Positions 1 through 10,811 of a stretch of DNA of 64,000 bases are shown one piece after another. The notes below the pieces were generated by a model. That model saw only the letters and a list, made by a program, of their open reading frames with translations. It had not been told where the DNA came from and ran no database searches. Origin of the DNA: Stromatinia cepivora (lineage: Eukaryota; Ascomycota; Leotiomycetes; Helotiales; Sclerotiniaceae); the NCBI GenBank assembly GCA_014898415.1, contig RCTD01000029.1, forward strand, positions 496,001 to 560,000. Direction: 5' to 3'. Each line of letters opens with the position of its first letter. Within the stretch, counting starts at the first letter, position 1. The translations under genes were made by a program, and so were the position numbers.

Positions 1-1279
1 TGTGTCGTGAAGGAAACGCTTGACCCCGTATTCTCTACGTTTAAGCTTGTTCCTTTCCATTGAATAATATGTAATGTACAGCGGTACTCCGCGTGGTGGT
101 GACTATTCCCATGGGGGAGTTGATGACGGGTAAGGCTGATTTTGGCGAGGACCTCCACGGTTGCCGGCCTTGGTTGAACGCAGGAACAATGAAAATTCTG
201 GAAATACACACGACGTGCATATTATGGTCCCAAAGATGAGAGAGAACTAGATCCAACAAAAATGTGGCGTCCCCATGGAGTAAACCAAAGGTCTTCATTG
301 TGGTATTCCAAATGGTTCAGAGGTAAGGATTGAAGAACCTTGTTTTGGCTTAAGCCACATGATGTCCAGATCAGGCATTATTCGCGAGAATTCAAACCGT
401 CCCATTTGGGGATTTTTGATATTCCGGCTCTTCGGTTAGGTTCTCCGTGAGAAAGTTACTTAATAAGCGCTAATTCCTGTATGAGAGAGGCGGTATCATG
501 TTACAGCCAATCAATCATTTATTTTTGGCCCACACACCTTCCTTACTCGCCGATTCGCACAACAATACATGGAGCAAGCCAAGCTTAAGAGCTCTTCCAA
601 AGCTTCAAGAGAGGCATATTCTCACGTGTTGGTTGGATCCTGTTCATCTTCCACCTCCCTGGATATAAGTCTTGGCGCCTCCGTACAGAACCTTGTCCGT
701 GGCACCTGCCATTGGTCATTTAATGGTGTGGATCCTTGCTATACTATGTCTTGGTTCGATAGTCAGTTCGCCGTTTTCTTCAATATGAGAGAGGGGGTCA
801 AGAGCTGCAAGCTGCACTGAAAAGCGAGAGGATTGTCCACTCAGATATACAATGCTTGCCGGGTATGACTAGAAGCTTGCTGATAATCTATTGAATCTGG
901 GTGTCGGTAAACTCTCTTACCGTTTACTTAATTTACCCTGCCATGAAGCCTGCACCATGTCCCGCTAATATAAATTGCCCGTGAAAACGATAAAGTCGTG
1001 TCGATTGTTGGCCGAGTCACCAGCCCCAGGCGAAATCTTCTCCATAGTTACTCTCATGAATAATAACGGACCGACTCCTTGTCAATAACTGCTAGAATAT
1101 CCAGCACATTCTTAACTTTCCAAGAAACAAACTTTTTGGAATTTGAAGCCGATAGACCCCAAGAGTGGAAGGAAAAATTGCGATACCACCCACACGAAAC
1201 CTGACGACACTCCGACGAGTATTCTTCCGGCAGTCGGCAAATTGATGCGGCAATTAGATCGGCTTCACGACAAAAAACA
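1..1279. other. Gene-free stretch upstream of the Zn2Cys6 gene
   Basis: I see no convincing coding region here. Short open frames on both strands (41-298 minus, 569-820 plus) have no recognisable motif and no continuation across splice sites. The last few hundred bases probably hold the promoter of the downstream transcription factor gene. Confidence 0.5.
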
Positions 1280-3060
1280 ATGTCATTGAAGCTTCCCTAT
1301 CCAAACGTTTATAAATTTCTCAATAATTTTTCTGCCCCGCATCAAGGGTCTCCAGAACAAACATCGAGAAGTCAAGGACTCAGAAAAAGTGGTCCGAGGT
1401 CAAAGACGGGCTGTTCAACATGCAAGTAAGTCGAGTTAGAGTTGCGGATCCACACCATTGGGATTTCTCCACCAGGAAATCTTTTTCGGACAATCATCAG
1501 ATCCGCAACTGACTAATACAATACAGACAGCGACGTGTTAAATGCGATGAAACCAAACCACAATGTATCAGGTGTCAAAACCTCGGTCGGGAATGTGGTG
1601 GATACGCCCCGGAGCACGCTGAAGATGTCTCCAAACAGAATGCAAATGCCCCAGTACCCATCCATCCACGACCGATGTCTGTGATGTCATATGCCCCTTC
1701 AGTCGCTATACTTGGTGATCAGGCCGAACGTCGATATTTCCAAAGGTTTTGTGATAAAACAGCTGCCGAAATTTGCGGTTCCTTCGATCCTACCTTCTGG
1801 ACAGAAAAGGTTCCTCAACTGTGTCACCAAGATGCGCCCATCAGATATGCGACTATTGCCTTGGGTGCTCTAGCAAAATCCTTGGAGATCACATCTTCTC
1901 CAACTCGACTATCGCTTTCAGGATTTCCTCAAATCGATCATCATCATTTAGATGAACACCATCGTTTCGCTTTAAGGGAGTACAGTAGGGCCATTGCTTC
2001 GTTGAGGATAATACTTTCGGACGGCAGAAGACATTTGAGAACATCTCTTACAGCATGCGTACTATTTATGACATTTGAGTCTCTCCAGGGAAGTTACGAA
2101 GGTGCTTTGACCCATCTCAGGGGGGGTTCTCGACTGTTGGCTGATTGGAGAATTGCTCGAAGAGGAGGAAGCTCTCGATTGTCGCACGATTCATTGTCCG
2201 AAATCCAAGATAGTCTAGTCGATGACTTGGGGCGGCTATTCGCTCGTCTTGATGTCCAAGGTCTTTTTGTTCCACCGCCCTATCCCGTCCCAAACCTTCT
2301 TCAAGATGATATGGAAATTCCAGACGAGTTTGAAAGTGTCCAAGAAGCTCGAGAAGTATGGGATTTCTTGATGGCTGCTATTGGTCAATTCTATCGAAAA
2401 TCTGTCATGAAGTCGCAAACCGAACCGGAAGAATTATCTACCCCATATTGGAATAGACTCCATACTCACTACACCACACAATTACTTCGATGGCGAAAAG
2501 CCTTTCAATCCGTCCATGCTGTAGAGGCACACACTGGAAGTATTTCTGCTGATGCAACCCATATGTTAAGCATCTACTATAACATCGCCACAATACTTGT
2601 TGCATCAAGTGTTCCACATACGGAGATGTTATATGACGAATACAACCATCTCTTTGCGGAGATTATATGCAAAGCTCAAATCTTACTCTCCAGTCCGGAT
2701 GATGCGAGTAATACATCTCGGTTCACTCTAGATATGGGAACAATCCTCCCCCTCGTGATCACTGCAGTAAAATGTCGTGATCGACGAATCCGACGTCAGG
2801 CTATAGCACTTCTTTGGTCTAAAGCGAGACGAGAAGGACTCTGCTTTGATACCATTAGCGTAGCAAGGATCTGTGCATGGCTTTCGAGTATAGAGGGAGA
2901 AGGTATTCAGGAAGATGATCAACCAATCCCAGAATCATCCAGATGGGTGATTTCATACTTGCATTTAAATTCCGAAGAGAGATGGTTGGCGGTGCAATTG
3001 ACGTCGAAACAGGGTGAGGATGGAAATCCACGGTACAGAGAAACAACATTTTCTTGGTAA
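1280..3060 (+). CDS. Zn2Cys6 (C6 zinc cluster) transcription factor, 559 aa
   Basis: Exons are 1280-1425 and 1527-3060, with the intron at 1426-1526 (GTAAGT donor, CTAAT branch point, CAG acceptor). The splice lies inside the zinc cluster and restores it exactly. Cys45, 48, 55, 62, 65 and 72 follow CX2CX6CX6CX2CX6C, the fungal binuclear zinc cluster that binds DNA in the nucleus. The remaining roughly 480 residues are helical and resemble the fungal-specific transcription factor domain found in regulators with an N-terminal cluster. The ATG at 1280 opens the only frame that reaches the cluster; reading from the ATG at 1675 would lose the DNA-binding domain. No target pathway can be named, and no biosynthetic cluster adjoins it: the next gene is ribosomal. 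I am sure of the family and unsure of the role. Confidence 0.88.
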
Positions 3061-4143
3061 GTGATGGTCGGACCCTGGGAGTCAATTTTCAAGGCATAGC
3101 GAGGACCTCAGTATGATTTTGGCAATGGCGTATGGAAGGGGTATGGGGACACAGGAGTCATCGATGTTACTAGACACCCTTTGAATACGATGGGAAGTTC
3201 CAGTCTTCTGTTGATGAATTATGACATATGGAAACAAAAACGGAACCTTCTTCCGACAACATTCCTTCAAACACACTCAAGGGAAAAAAGGGGGTGAAGT
3301 AATTTTGGATCTCTTTTTGGAGTAATGATATCTAACACAAGCTATGGAATTGGAAATTAGTATGGTGCTATGGAGTTCATGTCTGGTTTATTATATGAGG
3401 TAGGAGGAAGCAAATACTCAAATTTGCCTGTGTATACTATTATGTAGTCTTATTTCCAGCAATATCATTCATTTTCAAAGGCCAAGAAAAGTTGATTGTT
3501 GTTCTTGACGATTTTCTTGACGATTTCCTTTGAGTATTGTGCATGAATAATTCGAAAAATGGCATATTTCGAAATAGATACATCCGGTTTGAACCTGACG
3601 TGTTGGCTTAATCTTCCTCCAGGGCAACCTCTTCAAAAGTTAGATGAGTTGATAAAAGTTTTCAAGGTCGACGGTTAATGTTGAGAATATAATATGTGTA
3701 CGATATATGATGGGTGTGAGAACATGGTATATCGAAAAAACTGTGGAGGCAGGAATAGGTCACTCTCTGATTACATAAGCTTTTATCCGATAAGGCATTA
3801 TAAATAATTTCCTTAATAGTTAGCTTTACAATACTATTCCTTTTCCAAGACTACCCAGGTAGAATCAGATCATTGCACGTGACCTTACCTCTTTACCTCT
3901 GTCGACCCCTCATTTTTGGCCTGATTCTGATGAATACTCTTAGTCAGGTATCAGGCATCATCAGCATCAACATCAACTTTTCTCAATCCGAGCGCTAATC
4001 TACTTTTGGGTCACTAAAATAATTGCTTAAGCGAACAATCCCACACTTCGAAATTCTAATTATTTCGAACTTTCTTGATCTCCTAATCGTTCAACGCCCA
4101 CCGACTTAGCCAACCACCACCTAACGATCAATTCGATATCAAT
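3061..4143. other. Intergenic region, including the RPS2 promoter
   Basis: No gene is visible. The distal part is A/T-rich 3' sequence of the transcription factor gene. The proximal part is the upstream region of RPS2, with a CACGTG palindrome at 3876-3881 followed by pyrimidine-rich and ATCA-rich sequence. Confidence 0.6.
3876..3881. promoter_or_regulatory. CACGTG element upstream of RPS2
   Basis: The palindrome CACGTG sits 263 bp before the RPS2 start and is followed directly by ACCTTACC. E-box sites of this form are bound by bHLH factors such as Cbf1, which are linked to ribosomal-protein promoters in some yeasts. The same core occurs upstream of UTP4 at 24391 and twice near 50.9 kb. Function is inferred from position only. 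Confidence 0.4.
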
Positions 4144-5075
4144 ATGGCTGACGCACCAAGAGGCGGCTCTCGAGGAGGTTTCGGCGACAGAGGCCGTGGA
4201 GGAGATCGCGGACGCGGACGTGGACGTGGACGTGGTCGCGGACGTGGAGGAAACAAGGACGAGGCAAAGGAATGGCAACCAGTCACCAAACTTGGCCGTC
4301 TCGTGAAGGATGGAAAGATCAACTCAATGGAGGAGATCTACCTTCACTCTTTGCCCATCAAGGAGTACCAAATTGTTGACTTCTTCTTGCCAAAGTTGAA
4401 GGATGAGGTTATGAAGGTATGCGAAATTTACAAATATTGCTGTTATGCGATTGTGGAAATTTGGCAAATATGGATACTGATATGGATTTTGTCTACAGAT
4501 CAAGCCTGTCCAAAAACAAACTCGTGCCGGTCAACGTACCAGATTCAAGGCCATCGTTGTCATCGGTGACTCTGAGGGACACGTCGGTCTCGGTATTAAG
4601 ACCTCCAAGGAAGTCGCAACTGCCATCCGTGCCGCTATCATCATCGCAAAGTTGTCGGTTGTTCCAATTAGAAGAGGTTACTGGGGTACCAACTTGGGTA
4701 CTCCTCACTCTCTCCCAACCAAGGAGAGTGGAAAGTGTGGTTCCGTCTCTGTCAGAGTAAGTAAATTCTTGAAATTCTCTTACTCGATGATTTACTAAAT
4801 TTCTTCCCCTTTTCTAGCTTATCCCAGCTCCCCGTGGTACCGGTCTCGTAGCATCCCCAGCTGTCAAGCGTCTCCTCCAACTCGCAGGTGTCGAAGATGC
4901 ATACACCTCCTCTTCCGGTTCGACCAAGACCCTCGAGAACACCTTGAAGGCTACTTTCGTCGCTGCCGCCAACACATACGGATACTTGACTCCTAACTTA
5001 TGGAAGGAGACCAAGCTCATCAGAAGTCCTTTGGAGGAATTCGGTGACTCTCTCCGTGCTGGCAAGCGTTACTAG
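4144..5075 (+). CDS. rps2: 40S ribosomal protein S2 (uS5), 262 aa
   Basis: Three exons, 4144-4416, 4499-4756 and 4818-5075, join in frame with GTATGC and GTAAGT donors and TAG/CAG acceptors. The product is a component of the small ribosomal subunit near the mRNA entry channel and contributes to decoding accuracy. The N-terminus is an RG/RGR-rich tail (about residues 5-36), the usual arginine-methylation region of eukaryotic S2. Then come the S5 N-terminal double-stranded RNA-binding domain, with the conserved segments IPRRGYWG-like ([10 protein letters not shown]) and [10 protein letters not shown], and the S5 C-terminal domain. The length fits the family (about 250-290 aa). The spacing from its neighbours is ordinary, and a CACGTG element lies upstream. 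Confidence 0.96.
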
Positions 5076-5629
5076 GTGTGTTAGTGGGCTTGTGAAAATG
5101 AATTCTTTAGTTTATGCATATGGGTTTATATGGGGTTAAAAGCTAGGGTCTATAGCTATGTCTCAATGAACTGATTGCCTTCATTTTGATTGAAATGCTA
5201 CTGTGATTGTTTTTTTTATGATATGAAGTATGGAAGTAAGGCGCAAACAGAATAAAGAATTTTGACTGGGAAGGTGGGAATAGCAGGTATGGAGGATTCC
5301 TTTGGGCATAGACCAACTGGGAAGGAGTTCCTTGATAAATTTGGAAATTGAGGCAGCATTAGTCGGCAACTGAGGAAGGAACCGTCCATTCTAACCCAAC
5401 AATAAGAAAACCCGCCTTATTCCTCTTCTCCTCTTCCTCTTCTCTTCCAACTTCTTCAATACAACTCTTTCGCTCGATGCAATTTTGGTAAATTTTGGTC
5501 TCCGTCTCTGTACCCTTCACTTCTGCACATACATTGATGCAATTTTGGTCTTTGATACAGCCATAACTTCGTTTTACTTGCTTCAAGCATTTTCACGTTC
5601 TTTCCAAAATCTCTTTTCTCATTGACATA
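5076..5629. other. Intergenic region between RPS2 and the secreted protein gene
   Basis: It contains the RPS2 3' end and a CT-rich stretch (5420-5470) just upstream of the next gene. CT-rich blocks of this kind are common near fungal transcription starts. No gene is seen. Confidence 0.5.
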
Positions 5630-7126
5630 ATGCCTTCACGTCGATTCGGGCGACCCGTGATGGTCGTTGCTACACTTATTGCCTTTTCAGTACTCACACT
5701 TGTATTCATTGGAGAGGGGTTAAAAGCATTTGTCCATAGGGATGGTGTTAGCTTGGGAAAAAGAGACATCACTTTCGGTCTGAATTGGCAGTAAGTATCT
5801 CTTATCCACATCTTTGCTCGAGCTAACAATACTCCATAGAACAACAATCTTTACGCCATCCACTGCTGGAAGTGAGATATCGGAATTGAATTATTGCTCG
5901 CCTGACCCTTCGAACACTCCAGTGCCTCTCATCATCGACCACATACAATCCGAAAATGAAGCTACGGAGGAAGGATCTACCACAGTTTCTGCCATTCTTG
6001 CCCAAGGAACCAATACAGTCTCATTTGCCCTTCAAGGAAGATCTGATATGGTTTCCGTTGTCTTGGCCAATATCAACAGCTTAGTGACACATCCTACTGG
6101 TATTAGTAACACTGCTCGTGATGCCATAGGACTACTTGCTATTGCCATGGCGAAGTCAAAACCAAGTATCTCAAGCACAGCAGTATCATCAGCCGCCACT
6201 TCTACTGATCTTCATTCTCTGGCTGCTTTTGAATTGTTGAAGAAAGCAGCCGCATATAACGTTCACCACGGTTCTCACGGCGAGTCTTGTGATTGTTCAG
6301 CATGCATCTCTTCACCAGCAGCTTCCATACCAATAACAGCAGCGCCTCCCCTTCCAACGCATGAGTTAATGGCCAGAGCTTTCTTGGCTAGAGCCGAAAC
6401 TGTTACCGTTACTGTCTCGTATGTACCTGTACTGATATGATTGTATGCTCTCATTCTAACTTTCTCTTAGGGCATGTCCAGACTCGGCATCAAAGCCTTC
6501 GAACTCGACTGGATCAGGTCCCGAGGCTCCTGCATCGGCTCCTGAAAGTTCGAACCCAACATCATCAGGACCCGAAAGCCCCTCACCTGCATCCAATTCG
6601 ACATCTTCAGGACCCAAGAACCCCGCACCTGCCCCAGAGAACTCAAATGCAACGTCGCCTTCTAGACCAAACCCTCCTTTCTCTAATGGTACAGAAACTG
6701 GCTCTGGAGGAGCCGCTGCTGGCTCGGAATCTGCTGGTTCAGGCGCTGGTGGTGCTGCATCTGCGTCAGGAGCTGTGGCTAGTGCTGCTTCATTATTCTC
6801 AGGCAACTCTACACAGTAAGTAATACATGCATAGTATGCTGATGAAAGACTAACATGAAATCAGGCCAACTGGTAATGCTCAACCAAGCAACAATGCAAA
6901 CAAACCTTCAAGCACCAGCAAATCTACACCGGCTGAAAGCACCTCCCCTGCATCATCTTCCAGCATCAGTCCACCAATTGCTAGTCAGGCATCTGCTGCG
7001 TCAAGTGGTATCGACAATAGCATCTTTGCGCTCATCACTCCAGCTCTTTCAAATATTGTCTACACCATCTCGACAATTGCCCCTGTCGCTGGCATGGTTA
7101 TCATGGGTCAAATATGGCTTCTATGA
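5630..7126 (+). CDS. Secreted, probably GPI-anchored Ser/Ala/Pro-rich protein, 448 aa
   Basis: Four exons (5630-5790, 5840-6418, 6471-6815, 6865-7126) join in one frame, all with GTAAGT/GTATGT donors and AG acceptors. I do not recognise the family. Residues 8-30 are hydrophobic (signal peptide or signal anchor). A globular part of about 150 residues follows and contains CDCSAC with cysteines at 204, 206 and 209. The third and fourth exons encode a long low-complexity tract rich in Ser, Pro, Ala, Gly and Asn, probably O-glycosylated. The protein ends in about 25 hydrophobic residues with no polar tail, typical of a GPI-anchor signal. A cell-wall or membrane-surface role is therefore inferred. 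A type II membrane protein is the main alternative. Confidence 0.8.
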
Positions 7127-10100
7127 TTGCAGTTGAATGATTTCGACTGCACAATAATCAAATGGCGTATGGATATCTTATTTCATAAGTGTTTATAATA
7201 GGAATTAATCAGTACATGACTCTTGTATTTATAGTGGTAGTGGTGTTAGCCACGGAGTATTGTGATGATAGATGGATTTTTTGGAACAAAGTAATGGTAG
7301 CTTATGATTAATAGTTCATGATTAATAGATGAAAAGAAGGTTGGGAATAGATGTTGTTTTTAATGATTGAAGACTTGGGTGATAAGATGATGAAAAGGAG
7401 ATATTGATGTGTACTGTGTTGTGATTTAATTTGATGCTAGGTACGACATGATGTTATTTAGTGAATTTTCTTGCGGTGAGGAACCCAGCTCACTTCATTA
7501 TTGCGGTTTGTGGGAGGAGCAAAGTCTACTCACTTAAGCGTCCATTATGTCTGAAAATTTTGAAGGTGAAGAAGCGTAAGATGACCTTGGAAGAATCTTT
7601 TATGGTTTGTGGTGTGTGATGTGTATTTAACACGTAAACGGAGTGAGTGCGTTTGAAGAAGCGCCTAGGTTTTTGGGATTTGAAATTGCTAGAAATAGAA
7701 AATAGGGGGAGACGGGTGGGTATGAGATTGTGCTGTGGGATGATGGTGGGAATAGCGAGACGGGTATGGTGTGTGATGGGAACGGAAGGGAAGAAAAAGG
7801 GTGTGTGGTGGGATGTGCGGTGAGATGTATGGGATGTATGGGATAGCATATATCCTTCCTTTTTGAAATAGCGTTATGTTTTCCCATTCAGGGGTTTAAT
7901 TGCAATTGACTTTTGTAGATGAATGGTATATTGGGACATGAATTGAAGGTGTGTTTGTGGGGAGTTGTTGGGGATGGTTAGGGATAATTTGGGCTGGAGG
8001 GTAAAATAACCACCTTATAAAATGCTCCGAATGCTATAGTACCTACAAATATATTATATGTATAATATATTCTTGGATGAAGATTCAATATGTATAATCA
8101 TATAATATAATATTTATATTATATGATATTCGTATCACATGATATTCGTATCATATAATATTCATATCTGATATTTTTAATTGTTCAATATAATTAAAAA
8201 TAACCTCAACTTTGGATGATAATATTGGACGATCACATAATATTTACCCTGCGGTACCCTGGCACCCAGCGGTATTTCCGGGTAACCACCCTATAGAGGT
8301 CAAATACCCCGGGTAGGGTACGGGTGCCCAGCCCTGGTCGTGAGACAAGAGGGAGTTGATGAGTGAGGATATAAGAGAAGATGATTGTTGTTTTAAATGG
8401 GTTTTTATTGTAGTTTACTTAAGGGTATAATTTGAGGTTCAGATGATAGATTAAATGAATGGGAAGAAGGTATAGAAATTGCGAAATTTATAACCAAATT
8501 ATTTCAGGAAAAATAGAGAGTTGCAGTGCATTAGATCGACTTCCCTATAAGCATTATCTTTTTGCTTGGCTTTCTCTAATGGTTTTTTGATGGTGCGATC
8601 TTCATGCCTTATATATCGAGGGCTCGCTCTAGTGGGGGAAGGGATTGAAAGGAGACAGTGAATGCAAGTACAGAACAGGCTGAGTACGTATACCTTGGTC
8701 ATCTAGCGGGAGATGTCATCTGGCGCTACCTGCACATATCCATCCTTCACTAGAGTATTGTTGTAGTATACTAATGCTATAGATATCTAGGATCGATGCG
8801 ACTGAGAGAATCATACCGCTTGAGTCCCATGTCAGGGAGGGGACCTAGCCATGGTTGCAACGAGCTTGTAATTCTTTGTGGGATATCTGTGGGAAGAATC
8901 TTGAAGTTTTTATGTTGAGAAAGAAGTAGTTGCTATATACTATTCACTTCGCAATACAAGCAATGTGGAGAAGTGGTTTTTCATGCTATGGACCTCGAGG
9001 TAGAGCATGGAAGTAAATGCATGGAATGAACTAAGTCAAGAGGGCAGTTGGAAGGATATATACCTAATTTGCCTCGTAAGTAGGTATCCTGTGGACTCCA
9101 GACATTGAAAACCAGAAGGAAGAAAACCATGGTGGGAAATCCAACTAGAAGAAACACCTGGCATCCTCAGATTTTCTAAATACCCCAACTTGACCCAGTA
9201 AAGCTTGGTAACGGGCAGGATGATTGATTATTTCCATTAACAGACTTTAAGTACTCTCATCTCAGAATACCTCGGGATTATATATTTTCGTATAAACTTA
9301 GGTATCCGCCATCTTTTATTTCCCATATCGTTACTCACTTATCTTAAAAATTGCTGTTTCTAACATATATAAATCATTCTCGAGATAAAATTGCACTACA
9401 CTGGACAACTGTCATCCTTGTGACCACACCACTTATGACTAGGAATTCAGGCATCCTGGAATGATTGGCATTGATGTTATTTCTCTTGATTGATTCTACA
9501 AGGAAAAAGCGTTATTCTTTTATAAAAATATGAGTATGCGCAACTTCCCTAGCTGATATCACAAGCAGGGTTACGGAGTTTTCACAGAGAGGGATGAGGT
9601 GAATGTTGAAGGTATTGATATAACAGGCAATGAGAGTTAATGAAATTCCTTCGGATTTTTGTTGATGAGAGTTATATCTAAGCTCGCATTCCTGTCTTGA
9701 CTGATCTCATGCCAATCAACAAGGACGATGAAGAAGTGCTCAAGGCTTTTTCGATGCGTGCGTGTAGAACAATGTTTCTGTGTCGAAGGAGACTTCTAAT
9801 AAGTTCCAGTTTGCGGGTTTGAATGGTACGGATGTGGAAAGGACTCGGTATTGGGTTTATATCCATTCATCTCATCTGAAAATATCGTGAGATTGCTGTC
9901 TCTTCGTGATTTGTGACCAGTGATTTCTCACTACCATTGAACATCTTTATTACCAATACCACAACCCGTAAACAACATCAATAGAAGAAATTAATAAATT
10001 CGATCCGCCTCATTCCCAAAATAACAGTCAAAAGAGCCAAGTTGAACCCATTTTCCACAAGCAAATTCCGTGTATATAAATGCTGTATACCCATATATTC

Positions 10101-10811
10101 ATATTAATACCACTTAATCCCCCCTTCCACAATACAATAAAGAATATCTTTAAATAAGCCTCTGAAGAACACAGGACTTCCCTCAAGCAACCCCAGAATT
10201 TAATACCCATAAAGTAGATACTAATAAACCGACACCACGAAAATGAAAAGAGAGCAGTATCACTACTCAGCTTCCTAACTAATCACTCACAACCCCTCTA
10301 CATGGAACCCTAAACTCTAAACCCTAAATACGATAATCCTCCCCTCGATGAACAAGCCTGAGATAATACGAGTAATTATAAAGTATGCCGGTACCTCGTG
10401 GTGTCTAGGATTGTCGCGCCGACTGGGTTCTTTTAGAAAATTCTATTTTTGGTGTGGGCTTTTCCTCCCACCGCCCTTCGTTGAGTGGCAAGGTTTGGGG
10501 GGGTTTGAATTGTGGGGTTCATTAGGTTAGGGGTTGGGAGTGGGGAGCGAAGGTTGGTGTGTTTTGATAGTTTGAGGGGTTGAGGAATGTAGAATAGATG
10601 TAGATGGAAATGTGATAACAGTGGTAAGAGTCTGACAATAGTGAATTGTTGTGAGATTTGGTAGTTATAGTAGAAAAGTGCTTTTTTATATAACGAAAAC
10701 AAGTGAATCTATAGAATACTTAGTATCTCCTATACATTATTCCTCAAAAGTCAATCATGAAGTTAATACATCCCTCCCGCCATCAGTCATCAGTCATCAG
10801 CCATCCCCGAA
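7127..10811. other. Gene-free region of 3.7 kb
   Basis: I find no coding region that survives inspection. It contains an AT-rich palindromic stretch (about 8030-8220) running into a GC-rich hAT-like transposon end (8248-8336), and short CCCTAAA-like motifs near 10308-10328. The frames at 7526-7887 and 9678-9866 look like chance ORFs in biased sequence. Confidence 0.5.
8248..8336 (-). mobile_element. hAT-like transposon end (relic or MITE end)
   Basis: Read on the minus strand, the sequence ending at 8336 begins CAGGGCTGGGCACCCG, which fits the CAGGGNTGGGC start typical of hAT-superfamily termini. Behind it are repeated GGGTA/TACCC motifs, like the subterminal transposase-binding repeats of hAT elements, and then 200 bp of AT-rich palindromic sequence. 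A weak candidate for the other end is GGGCTGGAGGGT near 7990. I found no 8-bp target duplication (GTCGTGAG follows 8336) and no transposase, so this is a fragment or a degraded non-autonomous copy. Confidence 0.45.

Noticed and set aside
569..820. 83-codon frame upstream of the Zn2Cys6 gene
   Set aside because: No motif, no splice partner, and sequence typical of non-coding DNA.
7526..7887. His/Ser/Pro-rich minus-strand frames
   Set aside because: They arise from G-rich low-complexity plus-strand DNA and have no conserved features.
10300..10330. CCCTAAA-like telomere motifs
   Set aside because: Only about three imperfect copies, and of the plant type rather than the usual fungal TTAGGG; likely chance.
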